Positions 31,898 through 40,723 of a stretch of 43,550 nt of DNA are shown piece by piece. Made by a program: the position numbers and the translations under genes. Location of the stretch: contig CAMCCR010000006.1 in assembly GCA_945873085.1 (NCBI GenBank), positions 1 through 43,550 of the forward strand, written 5' to 3'. Every line of letters starts with the position of its first letter. The first letter of the stretch is position 1. A model generated the notes under the pieces. It was not told the DNA's origin. It did no database searches and saw nothing but the letters and a program-made list of their open reading frames with translations. The stretch comes from Candidatus Kuenenia stuttgartensis (GTDB lineage: Bacteria > Planctomycetota > Planctomycetia > Pirellulales > UBA1268).

Positions 31898-34687
31898 ATG
31901 GTCCGGACACGAATCCCCGAAGCGTCACTCGTCGGGCTGCTCGCGGCGCTGGCCACCTTCTGTGCGCTCGAAGCCCGTGGTGGACAGCCCTATTCGATCG
32001 TGGGTCAATCGAGCCCGGCGACGGCCGCCACAGGGCGCCGGCCGATCGCAGAACGGATCAAGGCGGCCAACCGGCCGATCCGGATCGCCGCAGAGGAAGA
32101 ACTCGCCCCCAACCAGGGGTTGATCCCGTCCCTCGATGATCCGACGACCGTCGAACGGGAATGGATTCCTGGCCCGGCCGTCGTGGAGTTTCCCACCGGG
32201 GGCCCAGACGCCATCTCCGTCGAAGAAACCCTCGCCGTCGAAGAGCCGGGGGTCATGCCGCCCCCCGACTCGACCGCCATCGCCGCCCATCCGACGACGG
32301 GAGACGACGCCGGCCTCGTCGGCGAAGCGTCGACGATCGAAACCGACGCCTCCGCCACGATCACCGACGGAGACGAGTCGACGGGCGATTCCACGGAGGC
32401 ATCCCCGACGGCCACTGAAGTGTCGGCAGCGCCCCCCGATCGGCTCTCCGTGAACGCCACGCCTCGGGCCCAAGCCGCGCGGGCGCCGTCCCCGCGGAGA
32501 ACGAGCGCTCGCGTGACCCCCCAGCGCCGCGAAGCCCTCTTGGATCGGCTCCGGGCGGCCCTCGCCGACGTCCCACGCCCCCTCGGACTGATTCCCGCTT
32601 CCCCCAGGCAGAAGGCCGGCTCCCGGCAGGGCCATACCGCCCCTCGGACCGCCATCGCCCGCCAACCCGTTCCGGCGGCGAGCCTCCCGGTGCCCCTCAC
32701 GGCCCTCCCTGCGACGACAACTCCCACCGATGAGACGCTTCCCTCCGACAGCCTTGCCGAGACGCCGCTGACCGAGGAACCGCCGGCCGACGGATCCGAA
32801 ACCGGATCCGAAACCGAGGGCACTCTGGCGCTCGCCGACCACGGTTCGACGACCGAACCGACCGCCGCCCACGATGTCCCGGCTGTTATCGAGGCGGATT
32901 CGACGCCGACGACTCCTGACGCCACGGATCATCTCGTCAATGCCGATGCCAGCACCGGGGCTGATGCCACCGAAGCCTGCGCGGCCTCGATCGCAGCCGA
33001 GCCGGAGGCATCCACCGAGGTCGTGGCCTCGGCAGATCCCGTCGCCGCGGTCGACAGCACGACGACCACCATCGACTCCACTGCAACGCCGGCGGCCGAA
33101 ACCGCCACGCCTCCCGCCGCGGATCTGACCGCGACGCCAGCCCCCCAGCAGGCCCGCACCACGCAACACGCTCAAAGCCGCCGCCACGGCGGCAGCCAGC
33201 GGCCGGGTGCGTCACACTCCCCCCAACAGCCGATGACGCCGCTCGATCGGTTGCAGGCACGGCTGGAGCAGATGCCGAGGGCGCTCGGTCTGGTGCCGGC
33301 TCCGCGCCCGTCGATGCACGCCAACCGCGTGCCGCAACGTCGCGCCGCTTCGCCCGCACCTGCCGCCGCCAGCCTCCCGAGCGTGGCCGCGGAGTCCACC
33401 CTGGCGACCACCGCACCAACACAGCCTGCCCCGGCCGATCACGACACCGTCGCCAGTGACGAGCCCGGCGAGGCACCTCAGGCCCCCACGACGACCGAGG
33501 GCGACGTCGCCGCGCTCGCTTCGCCTGCAGCGGTAGGGACGATCGGCGACGAGGGCTCATCGGAGCCGACCGTTCCGACGCCTGACGAACCCGCGCTCGT
33601 CTCCGATGCCGTAATCGACCAGGACCACGTCGCGGTCGTCGACGGAGAAGGGGAAGCGACCATTTGCTCCCCTGCCACCGACGCCGAGTCGATCGAAGAG
33701 GAGGTCGACGCTGTCAGCGCGACCGCATCCTCTGACGAGCCGGCGCTGGTGGCAACCACCGTCGAAGAGTCGGTGATGCCCGCGCCTGTGGCCGAGATGC
33801 CTGTGGCCGGGAAGCCAGGCGCCGTCGTGGCCAAGCGGCCCGCGACACGTCAGCCCGCCAGCCAGCCGGCGGCGCCGATTGTCCGCCGCCCGATCCGTGA
33901 TGCGCTCGGCGCGGCCCTGGCGAACATGCCGCGTCCGTTCGGGCTCCTCCCCGAGCCGGAAGCGGCCCCCCGTCGCTCCGCGGCCAGTTCGACCAACGGC
34001 CCAGCGGCTCCCCGGGCCCTGGCCACCAAGTCGATCGGAACGCGGCCGCTCGACGCCGGCACCAAGGCCCAGTCAGGCAACTCCCTGGCGATCGTCGCCA
34101 CTCCGCCCGCACTCCCGCAGTCCGCTGACGACGGCACGACGCTCACCTCCGGGAACGATGCCGAGGGCCATGCCGAGAACGCGGAGATGCCCGCCACGAT
34201 CGCCGACGGCGCGACCGAACCGGCACCACTGGACGTCGATCTGCCGGAGGGTGCCTCGGAAGCCGAGGCTCTTGAGGCAGCGCCGGCCAGCGTCGAGGTG
34301 ACGGTGGATTGCCCGGAGGAAACGACCACCCTCGGGGGACGGGTCACGCTCCTCCTCAAGATCCGCAACACCGGCACCGCTCCGGTCAGCTCAGTGACCC
34401 CCGTGGTCCACTTCGGGGCCGGGCTCGAACCGCTCGGCATCCGGGGGCGCAACGGTCACTTCTCCGCGGATGGATCGGTGATGTTTGACCGACTCGCCGA
34501 GCTTCCCGCCGGCGGATGCGTGGAACTCGAGATCGTCGCCGTCTGCACCGGCACCGGGACGATTCCCTACCGGGGCGCGGCGTGGTGCGGTGACGGCGAG
34601 GATCGTGAGATCGTGCCGGCCGACGACTCCGTCACGGTGACTCCGTCGGCGATGGCAGCCGAGCCGACGAGCGTCAGGCAGCGTTGA
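31898..34687 (+). CDS. Large secreted disordered protein with a thrice-repeated motif and a C-terminal Ig-like domain
   Basis: The 929-residue product starts at an ATG with GAGGAAG upstream and a signal peptide (LVGLLAALATFCALEARGG). Most of it is disordered and rich in Thr, Ala, Glu, Asp and Pro. Embedded at nearly equal distances (about residues 210-236, 445-470 and 665-690) are three copies of one short motif: LADVPRPLGLIPASP, LEQMPRALGLVPAPR and LANMPRPFGLLPEPE, each preceded by a Leu-rich helix. The last 130 residues form a DUF11/CARDB-like beta-sandwich (VTLLLKIRNTGTAPVSSVTPVVHFG). This looks like an exported surface or periplasmic protein tethering partners through the repeats. Function unknown. 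Confidence 0.85.
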   Translation: MVRTRIPEASLVGLLAALATFCALEARGGQPYSIVGQSSPATAATGRRPIAERIKAANRPIRIAAEEELAPNQGLIPSLDDPTTVEREWIPGPAVVEFPTGGPDAISVEETLAVEEPGVMPPPDSTAIAAHPTTGDDAGLVGEASTIETDASATITDGDESTGDSTEASPTATEVSAAPPDRLSVNATPRAQAARAPSPRRTSARVTPQRREALLDRLRAALADVPRPLGLIPASPRQKAGSRQGHTAPRTAIARQPVPAASLPVPLTALPATTTPTDETLPSDSLAETPLTEEPPADGSETGSETEGTLALADHGSTTEPTAAHDVPAVIEADSTPTTPDATDHLVNADASTGADATEACAASIAAEPEASTEVVASADPVAAVDSTTTTIDSTATPAAETATPPAADLTATPAPQQARTTQHAQSRRHGGSQRPGASHSPQQPMTPLDRLQARLEQMPRALGLVPAPRPSMHANRVPQRRAASPAPAAASLPSVAAESTLATTAPTQPAPADHDTVASDEPGEAPQAPTTTEGDVAALASPAAVGTIGDEGSSEPTVPTPDEPALVSDAVIDQDHVAVVDGEGEATICSPATDAESIEEEVDAVSATASSDEPALVATTVEESVMPAPVAEMPVAGKPGAVVAKRPATRQPASQPAAPIVRRPIRDALGAALANMPRPFGLLPEPEAAPRRSAASSTNGPAAPRALATKSIGTRPLDAGTKAQSGNSLAIVATPPALPQSADDGTTLTSGNDAEGHAENAEMPATIADGATEPAPLDVDLPEGASEAEALEAAPASVEVTVDCPEETTTLGGRVTLLLKIRNTGTAPVSSVTPVVHFGAGLEPLGIRGRNGHFSADGSVMFDRLAELPAGGCVELEIVAVCTGTGTIPYRGAAWCGDGEDREIVPADDSVTVTPSAMAAEPTSVRQR

Positions 34688-34736
34688 TGCGTCTTCCTCG
34701 ATCCTGCCGCCGATAACTCGTGCCAAGGCCGACCGA

Positions 34737-35864
34737 TCAGCCGACGAGCCCGAGGGGGAAGGGCGAGAGGTTTTCCAGGCCGGCGGCGGTGACGAGGTAG
34801 TCGTTCTCAATCCGGATGCCGACACCGAGATCGGGGCCGTAAAGCGCGGGCTCGACCGCGATCACGTCCCCCTCCTCGAGGGTGTCGTCCCAGGAGGGAT
34901 TGAGGTGGGGCGTCTCGTGGACGAACAGCCCGATGCCATGGCCGAGGTGGCTGTTCCAGGATCCGAGTGACGGCACACCGTTAAGCCAGGCGTGGACCTC
35001 GGCGTAGATGTCGCGGCAACGGACGCCGGGACGCCCCATCCGCTCAACGATCTCAAAAGCCCCACAGACCCGCTCACAGGCCGCCGTCTGGGCGTCGGTC
35101 GGCCGCCGATCGACAGACACCGTCCGGGCGTTGTCCGAGAAGTAGCCTCGATAGGCCGGGCCGAGATCGAGGATGTAGAGCTCGCCGGCCCGGGCGCCAC
35201 GCGCCCGGGGAGAGCCTCCGCGGACGCCGGAAGCGTAGTCGTTCCCCGTGTCGGTGAGCATTTCGCCGCACGCCTCGACCGCGGCCCCCTGGAGTGCCGA
35301 GAAGACGGCCAACTCGCTCACGCCAGGCTCGATCATCGCGCGGGCCGTGCGGTACATCGCGCCGGTGGCGTTGATCGCCCGGCGGAGGAGGCCGAGCTCG
35401 TCGGCGTCCTTGCGGCGGCGGAGATCCCAGAGGACCGGATCGACATCGATCAATTCGGCGTCAGGGAAGAGGCGGGTGACATGGGGACAGCAGGCGGAGA
35501 ACTCGACGGCGACGCGCCCCGGCGCCGCCCGGCCTGCGAGCCAACCGGCGAGCACGGCCGCCGACGCCTGCCGCTGGTCGAGCCGGAGCGTCGATCGCCA
35601 CTTGCTCTCGTAGGTGCGAACATCGTCTGCCGCGGCGGCATCGACGACCTTGTCGGGGCAGACGAGGAGCACGTTTCCTGACCCGTCGATCGCTGCCAAC
35701 GGGGCCCTTGCCCAGCGGTAGTCCCAGCGGTGGCCGGTGAGGTATTGCACGTGCTCGGGGGAGGTGAGGACGACAAGATCGGGGGCCGAACCGGCGAGGC
35801 GTTCACGGAGTCGGCGCTGCCGCACCAGGCAGGTGTCGAGATCGAGAATGGGAACGCCGTTCAT
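34737..35864 (-). CDS. M24 family metallopeptidase (Xaa-Pro aminopeptidase-like)
   Basis: The 375-residue protein has a creatinase-like N-terminal domain (to about 150) and a pita-bread catalytic domain. The five metal ligands are all visible: Asp233 (LYILDLGPAY), Asp244 (FSDNARTV), His309 (HLGHGIGL), Glu338 (AVEPALYG) and Glu353 (RIENDYLV). It should be a dinuclear metal peptidase that removes N-terminal residues before proline. There is no signal peptide, so it is cytosolic. It converges with the large secreted-protein gene, and follows ppk2 on the same strand after about 66 bp. Confidence 0.93.
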   Translation of the reverse strand: MNGVPILDLDTCLVRQRRLRERLAGSAPDLVVLTSPEHVQYLTGHRWDYRWARAPLAAIDGSGNVLLVCPDKVVDAAAADDVRTYESKWRSTLRLDQRQASAAVLAGWLAGRAAPGRVAVEFSACCPHVTRLFPDAELIDVDPVLWDLRRRKDADELGLLRRAINATGAMYRTARAMIEPGVSELAVFSALQGAAVEACGEMLTDTGNDYASGVRGGSPRARGARAGELYILDLGPAYRGYFSDNARTVSVDRRPTDAQTAACERVCGAFEIVERMGRPGVRCRDIYAEVHAWLNGVPSLGSWNSHLGHGIGLFVHETPHLNPSWDDTLEEGDVIAVEPALYGPDLGVGIRIENDYLVTAAGLENLSPFPLGLVG

Positions 35865-35930
35865 GGGGGCCTCGCAAAGGTGAAAGACTGAGAAGCATCG
35901 GCGCCCGCTGTGCGGCCGCCGGATCCCCGC

Positions 35931-36728
35931 TCAGGTGAGGCGGGAGAGGAGCGTCGGATCGAAGGGGGGGAAGTGGGGATCGAGCTTCTCGAGGGTCTCG
36001 CGAACGAGTCGGGCGACGACGAGGTTGCGGTACCACTTCTTGTTGGCCGGCACGATGTGCCAGGGCGCCTCGGGGGTGCTGCACTTCGTGAGCGCCTCCT
36101 CGTAGGCAGCGGTGAAGTCATCCCACAGCAGCCGGTCATCGAGATCGGCCGGCCCCAGCTTCCACTGCTTCGTCGGATCCTTGAGACGATCCTCGAGGCG
36201 CTTGCGCTGCTCCTCACGGCTGATGTGGAGGAAACACTTCACAAACTCGATCCGCCCCTCGTGGAGGAGTTTCTCGAAGGCGTTGATCTGTGCATACCGT
36301 TCCTTCCACACCTCCTTCGCCACCAGCTTCCGCACGCGGACGACGACCACGTCCTCGTAGTGGGAACGGTTGAAGATCCCGATCTTGCCGTGGGGCGGCA
36401 CCTTGGCATGCACGCGCCACAAGAAATCGTGGGACAACTCCAGGGCGCTGGGAGCCTTGAAGCTCTCCACCCCGAGGCACTGCGGGCTGATCCCGCCGGA
36501 GAGCATGCGGATCGTGCCGTCTTTCCCCGAGGTGTCGATCCCCTGGAGAACGACGACCACGGCACGCTGCGATTCCGCGAACAACCGGTAGGCGAGTTCG
36601 TCGAGCTTCGCGCAGTGCAGGCGGGTCTCGGCTTCGGCCTCTTCCTTCTCGAGACCCTCGCGATAGCCGGGGTCGAAGTCCTCGAGCCGGCACTTCGTAC
36701 CGGGGGCAAGCTGAACGGGCTGTGGCAT
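35931..36728 (-). CDS. ppk2: Polyphosphate kinase 2
   Basis: The 265-residue PPK2-family enzyme transfers phosphate between polyphosphate and nucleotides. The Walker A motif is GIDTSGKDG (63-71), the Walker B/lid region FNRSHYEDVVVVRV (119-132). The order AVVVVLQGIDTSGKDGTIRMLSGGISPQ...VESFKAPSALELSHDFLWR matches the one-domain forms that phosphorylate AMP or ADP. Which of these cannot be told by eye. It starts with ATG and precedes the peptidase gene on the same strand. Confidence 0.95.
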   Translation of the reverse strand: MPQPVQLAPGTKCRLEDFDPGYREGLEKEEAEAETRLHCAKLDELAYRLFAESQRAVVVVLQGIDTSGKDGTIRMLSGGISPQCLGVESFKAPSALELSHDFLWRVHAKVPPHGKIGIFNRSHYEDVVVVRVRKLVAKEVWKERYAQINAFEKLLHEGRIEFVKCFLHISREEQRKRLEDRLKDPTKQWKLGPADLDDRLLWDDFTAAYEEALTKCSTPEAPWHIVPANKKWYRNLVVARLVRETLEKLDPHFPPFDPTLLSRLT

Positions 36729-36880
36729 GGCAGGGGATGCTGGTCGGGGAATCCGACGGCACCCGGCCCGGAGGGCGCGGATGGCGACAGCATCAGGGCA
36801 GACACGCCTGCCGTCGCGGCGACGAGTCTACCTGCTGGCCGCCGAAGCCTTCCATGGCCCCGCAGTTCGGCCGACGGACT

Positions 36881-37192
36881 TTAGCCCTGCGGGCCGGCAA
36901 AGAACATCGCCCGGGACGACAGGGCCCGCTGACGCCGGCGGAGGCGCGGGGCGGAGATCATTCCACCGCCGAATGAACGGGCGTCCCCCGTGTCGTCCGT
37001 GGAATCGATGACGCCCAACGCCTCCATCTCCTCCCAGCCGAGCCGCTCCGCCTCGGGGGCGGAGAGCACATCGGCGATCGGGCAGACAGCAGTGGCGCGA
37101 ACGGTGCACGGATCGTCGCCGACCATGACGACGAAGGTCGATCCATGGAGAGCGCCGGGACGGCTGGTGACGTTCGGCTGGATGGCTGGCAT
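36881..37192 (-). CDS. Small protein of unknown function
   Basis: A 103-residue frame begins with ATG at 37192, preceded by GGGAGA 7 bases upstream. The sequence (MPAIQPNVTSRPGALHGSTFVVMVGDDPCTVRATAVCPIADVLSAPEAERLGW) has two Cys and no known motif; the last 25 residues are basic. A good ribosome site and plausible amino acid composition favour a real gene, but it may be spurious in such GC-rich DNA. Confidence 0.45.
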   Translation of the reverse strand: MPAIQPNVTSRPGALHGSTFVVMVGDDPCTVRATAVCPIADVLSAPEAERLGWEEMEALGVIDSTDDTGDARSFGGGMISAPRLRRRQRALSSRAMFFAGPQG

Positions 37193-37540
37193 GGGGAAGT
37201 CTCCCGTGGGAGGAGGGTTGCGTCACCGGCACTCGGCCGGCGTGTGGAAAGGAATCTGCAAACGGCGCGCCATTCGTGGCGAGGTCTCCAAACTCCGTTT
37301 TGAACCGGCAAAATCCCCCCAGACTTCCCCCCCCGTTGCCGCCGACACCCCTCCGCTGCAATTCCTGCAACGGACAGGCGATCTGCGGCTCCCAGGAAAG
37401 CTGGGAGACCTGCAATTTCTTCCATCGTCGCGCCGTGACGGACTGCTTGAGACTGGGCAGGGGAGGGGCGAAGGTACCGCCCCGGCAAACCCTGACGGGC
37501 TCCACGAGGCTCCGCATCACCGTCGATAAGCGCTTGCAGG
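37193..37540. other. Intergenic region with a strong hairpin
   Basis: I see no convincing gene in these 348 bp. It contains a perfect 7-bp inverted repeat, CTCCCAG-GAAAG-CTGGGAG at 37389-37407, without a following T run, flanked by TGCAATT-type direct repeats (about 37359 and 37411). This could be a terminator of the UVR-domain gene or a small RNA. Confidence 0.4.
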
Positions 37541-38356
37541 TCAGGCGTCGGGCGCAGCGTGGTCCACCCTGGCAAACCCGTCATCAGGGCCATCGCCGAG
37601 GCCGTCGGGCTGATCTCCCCCGGCCGGCGGCCGCGTCCGCATCTGGTCGCGGAGCGACGCGGCGCGTTCGTAATCCTCGTCCCGGACCGCAGCGGCGAGT
37701 TGCTCCTCGAGCGTCTGCCCCACCTCGTACTTCTTCCGGACACTCTCGCGCATCTGCTCGAGGCGACGGACCAACTCGTCGTCGGAGAACTGCTCCGCCG
37801 CGTCGTAGCGGGCGAAGAGGTCCCGGAATTGATCGAGCCCGACGTTGATCTCCTTGATCGCCGAAGCCGCCCCGTTCTCTTCGAGCGTTGCCAGCGCCGT
37901 CGCTTGGACGCGGTGAAAGAGGACGAATGGACGGTATTGCTCGTGCGAGAGCGTCCATTCCTCGTCGGGCGAATGCTCGCGGACGAAGTCCATGAACGCC
38001 AGGCTGTGGTCGGCGTCACGGGCGGCCCGCCGGTATTCCCGCAGCGACAACCAGCAGATGCGGCGATGGTAGTACTGGACAAACTCGCGGTCCGCCTCGG
38101 CACACTGCTCCTTCGTGAGCCGGAAGCGTTCGCCGGTCCGCACCGCCTCCCCCACGAGGTAATCGAAATAGGTCTCGGCGCCGTTGGGGTGGAGTCCATC
38201 GGGGCGGAGGTCGGTCTCCATCTGGAGCAGACCCATGTCGACCCGCATCTGGATGACGTCGCGGCCGTTCCGGGCTTTGACGAGCCGGGCGCTGACTTCT
38301 CCGGGCTGGAAATCCCATCCCTTGAGGAGCGAATCGATGTCGCGGGCACCAGCCAT
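37541..38356 (-). CDS. UVR-domain (UvrB/UvrC motif) protein
   Basis: The 271-residue protein has a conserved central helical part (YFDYLVGEAVRTGERFRLTKEQCAEADREFVQYYHRRICWLSLREYRRAARDADHSL) and near residues 210-240 a UVR motif, TLEEQLAAAVRDEDYERAASLRDQMR, as found in UvrB, UvrC, ClpC and McsA. No zinc ribbon of the McsA kind is present. Its first 60 residues (PGEVSARLVKARNGRDVIQMRVDMGLLQMETDLRPDG) resemble a conserved planctomycete domain of unknown role. An adaptor or stress role is possible. A perfect extended -10 lies 79 bp upstream. Confidence 0.88.
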   Translation of the reverse strand: MAGARDIDSLLKGWDFQPGEVSARLVKARNGRDVIQMRVDMGLLQMETDLRPDGLHPNGAETYFDYLVGEAVRTGERFRLTKEQCAEADREFVQYYHRRICWLSLREYRRAARDADHSLAFMDFVREHSPDEEWTLSHEQYRPFVLFHRVQATALATLEENGAASAIKEINVGLDQFRDLFARYDAAEQFSDDELVRRLEQMRESVRKKYEVGQTLEEQLAAAVRDEDYERAASLRDQMRTRPPAGGDQPDGLGDGPDDGFARVDHAAPDA

Positions 38357-38434
38357 GGAGATTCACCTCGGATTCGGTTGACGCCCTTTCAAGACCGCCC
38401 TCGCGGCGCTCCGGCAGGCGTTTCCAGAGGATCG

Positions 38435-38443
38435 ATTATAGCA
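38435..38443 (-). promoter_or_regulatory. Extended -10 promoter for the UVR-domain gene
   Basis: On the minus strand TGCTATAAT (38443-38435) is a consensus -10 hexamer with the TGn extension. No -35 is evident. The transcript start near 38428 leaves a leader of about 70 bases. The element is nearly identical to that of the carotenoid operon (TGCTATAGT). Confidence 0.6.
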
Positions 38444-38483
38444 TCGTCTCCAACCAGCCCGGACGGGCCTCAGGGGGAGCGAC

Positions 38484-38918
38484 TCAGTCGGCCGGTCGAC
38501 GGCGGAGCGACTTCGTCTCGCCCCGGTGCCGTTTGCCGGCCAGTCTCCGGGCCACAGCCGACTTCGGCACCTTCGTACGCCGTCGAACAACCGGCGGACG
38601 CAGCGCACGTTCGACGAGCGCGGACAGTTTCGCGAGGCAGTCGGAGATGTTTTGAGGTTGATCGCGGAAGCGTTGGCCGGTGATCACGAGGTGGCCCTCA
38701 TGGGTCAGTCGCGAAGCCACCAGCGCCATCAACCGCCGTCGGACCGGGTCGGGCAGGGCAGGGGAGTTGCGCACGTCGTAGCGGAGCACAGCCTTGCTGC
38801 TGGTGCGGTTGACGTTTTGCCCCCCGGGCCCACCGCTGCGCACGAAATGCCACGACAATTCATGCGCGGGGATGACCACCGCGTCGTCGCCGACCCTGAT
38901 TTCCTTCTCGCGTGCCAT
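38484..38918 (-). CDS. arfB: Alternative ribosome-rescue factor ArfB
   Basis: The 144-residue protein is a short class I release-factor-like hydrolase that frees stalled ribosomes. Seen: the GGQ loop in VRSGGPGGQNVNRTSSKAVLRYDV (GGQ at 32-34) and a long, basic C-terminal tail (VVRRRTKVPKSAVARRLAGKRHRGETKSLRRR) that probes the empty mRNA channel. There is no codon-recognition domain. Start ATG 38918; a TTG 21 bp upstream would add seven residues. Confidence 0.95.
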   Translation of the reverse strand: MAREKEIRVGDDAVVIPAHELSWHFVRSGGPGGQNVNRTSSKAVLRYDVRNSPALPDPVRRRLMALVASRLTHEGHLVITGQRFRDQPQNISDCLAKLSALVERALRPPVVRRRTKVPKSAVARRLAGKRHRGETKSLRRRPAD

Positions 38919-38939
38919 CTGCGGTAGCCTTGTCTTCAA

Positions 38940-38996
38940 GGATCGCTTGTCCCCAAGGATCGCTTGGTTCCGGGATCGCTTCGTCCGGGATCATTT
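38940..38996. repeat. Four degenerate copies of GGATCGCTT in a divergent promoter region
   Basis: GGATCGCTT at 38940-38948, 38957-38965 and 38973-38981, and GGATCATTT at 38988-38996, with spacings of 17, 16 and 15 bp. They lie between arfB and the beta-propeller gene, which are transcribed away from each other. Confidence 0.7.
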
Positions 38997-39079
38997 GGTG
39001 TACGCGATTCTCCCCGGACCGGAAAGGTCCCGGCCGGCGCGTTGCCGGTCGTCGTCACCCCTCCACCGCAGAGTCTCCC

Positions 39080-40486
39080 ATGGTCCGGTCCACGGCCATC
39101 CTCTTCGTCGCCATCGCCCTCATCACTCCATCATCGCCACTGCCTGCGGCCGAACCGGCCCCGGCGGCCGATCTTTCGACCCGCGAGGGGGAGGATTGGG
39201 GCACGTTCCTCGGCCCCTCCGGCACCGGTTCGAGCAGCCTGGCCGGGATCGCGTCCCCCTGGGAGGCCAATGGCCCGAGGGTGGTGTGGCAGGCGGCGAT
39301 CGGGGAAGGGTATTGCGCTCCGGCCGTCGCCGGCGGCCGGGCGTTCCTCTTTGACCGCGTTGCCAACCGCCTTCGTCTCCGGGCCGTCGAGGCCGAGACG
39401 GGCCGTCCGCTCTGGGAAGCCGGTCGCGAGGTCCTCTACACCGACTCCTTCGGCTACGACGGCGGCCCGCGGGCCCAGCCCGTTGTGGCCGGCCACCGCG
39501 TTCTCACCTTCGGGCCGGACGGGAGGCTCGAGTGCCGGGCCATCATCGATGGCAGTCTTCTTTGGGAGGTCGACACCTCGTCCACCTACCACGTCGTCCA
39601 AAACTTCTTCGGCGTCGGCACCGCCCCGCTCGTCGTCGGACCGCTGCGTGTCGGTGCGGAGGAGCGGACGCTTGTGGTCGTGCAGGTGGGAGGGAGCCGG
39701 GAGGGGGCAAACCCGGCAGCTCCCGAACGCCTCGACCTGGTGAAGGGGCTCGACAGCGGTCTGGTGGCCTTCGACATCGTCTCAGGCGCCGAGGTGTGGC
39801 GGGCCACCAACCAACTCGCCAGCTACAGCGTGCCGGTGCTTGTGACGATCGGCGGCCGCCCGCTGATCCTTGCCTGGATGCGCGACGAACTCGTGGCGGT
39901 CGAGCCGGCGACCGGCAAGCTCCTCGATCGCTTCCGGTGGCGGTCAGACGAACTGTTTAGCGTCGTCGCTGCAAGTCCGGTGGTGTCCGGCGACCAGGTC
40001 CTCCTCTCCGAATGCTACGGCCCCGGCAGCGTCCTGCTCGCCCTGGAAAACGATGCCTTCCGCGAAGTCCGTCGCGACAAGCCCGGTGCGCGGCCCCGAC
40101 AGGCCCTCAAGACCCACTGGAACACTCCCGTCCTCCGCGATGGATACGTTTACGGCTCGAGCGGCCGCAACGCCGGCGACGCTCAACTCGTGTGCGTCAA
40201 TTGGGCCACCGGCGTGGTCGGCTGGAGTGAGGGGGGACTGGGGCGTTCGAGCGTCACGCTCGTCGACGACCACCTCCTCATCCTCGGCGAGTACGGCGAT
40301 CTCGTCCTGGCACGAGCGACGCCGGAAAAGTACGAGGAGGTCTCGCGCGTCCGCCCCCTCGATGCTGCCAGCGGCCGCGAGCTCCTCGCGCCGCCATGCT
40401 GGGCGGCACCGGTGATCGCCCGGGGCTTGGTGTTCGTCCGCGGCACCGGTCGCGTGGTCTGTCTCGACCTCATGCCGACACGCTGA
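39080..40486 (+). CDS. Secreted PQQ-like beta-propeller protein
   Basis: The 468-residue protein starts at an ATG in front of a signal peptide (MVRSTAILFVAIALITPSSPLPAAEP). Repeats of the kind SGAEVWRATNQLASYSVPVLVTIGGRPLILAWMRDELVAVEPATGKLLDRFRW are blades of a PQQ-type, BamB-like eight-bladed propeller, with W motifs and Ala-Gly turn residues. The block RGEDWGTFLGPSGTGSS is usual in planctomycete versions. No PQQ ligand set is visible, so it is probably a binding or scaffold protein rather than a dehydrogenase. Located in the periplasm. Confidence 0.88.
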   Translation: MVRSTAILFVAIALITPSSPLPAAEPAPAADLSTREGEDWGTFLGPSGTGSSSLAGIASPWEANGPRVVWQAAIGEGYCAPAVAGGRAFLFDRVANRLRLRAVEAETGRPLWEAGREVLYTDSFGYDGGPRAQPVVAGHRVLTFGPDGRLECRAIIDGSLLWEVDTSSTYHVVQNFFGVGTAPLVVGPLRVGAEERTLVVVQVGGSREGANPAAPERLDLVKGLDSGLVAFDIVSGAEVWRATNQLASYSVPVLVTIGGRPLILAWMRDELVAVEPATGKLLDRFRWRSDELFSVVAASPVVSGDQVLLSECYGPGSVLLALENDAFREVRRDKPGARPRQALKTHWNTPVLRDGYVYGSSGRNAGDAQLVCVNWATGVVGWSEGGLGRSSVTLVDDHLLILGEYGDLVLARATPEKYEEVSRVRPLDAASGRELLAPPCWAAPVIARGLVFVRGTGRVVCLDLMPTR

Positions 40487-40621
40487 CGCCTGAGGCGATG
40501 AACGGCTGTTCCGCCCTCTTCGGAACGCCTTCCCGCGCGCTGTCAACCCCGGATACGTCGCTGTTGAAAGGCGGTCGGCGGAGCGAGTGCAAGCGGATGG
40601 AGCGAGTCCCACCGACTTCTC

Positions 40622-40651
40622 TTGCCTGCCTGCGAGGGGGTGTCCCATACT
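40622..40651 (+). promoter_or_regulatory. Possible promoter for the isomerase-like gene
   Basis: TTGCCT (40622-40627) and CATACT (40646-40651), 18-bp spacing, each 4 of 6 to consensus. It is the best candidate in the 237-bp gap, about 70 bases before the ATG. Confidence 0.3.
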
Positions 40652-40723
40652 TCCGCCTCTGATAGCGGTTCGCCGTCGCGGCAACGCCTGAGTTCACCGG
40701 TTGGCAGGAGATCGATCCGACCC

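Noticed and set aside
32792-32815. 12-bp direct duplication (GGATCCGAAACC twice) inside the large secreted-protein gene
   Set aside because: A small in-frame duplication in a disordered region; no sign of function beyond low-complexity drift.
37276-37848. Plus-strand frame with a Cys-rich patch (CNSCNGQAICGSQ)
   Set aside because: The patch comes from the hairpin region; most of the frame is antisense to the UVR-domain gene and lacks a ribosome site.
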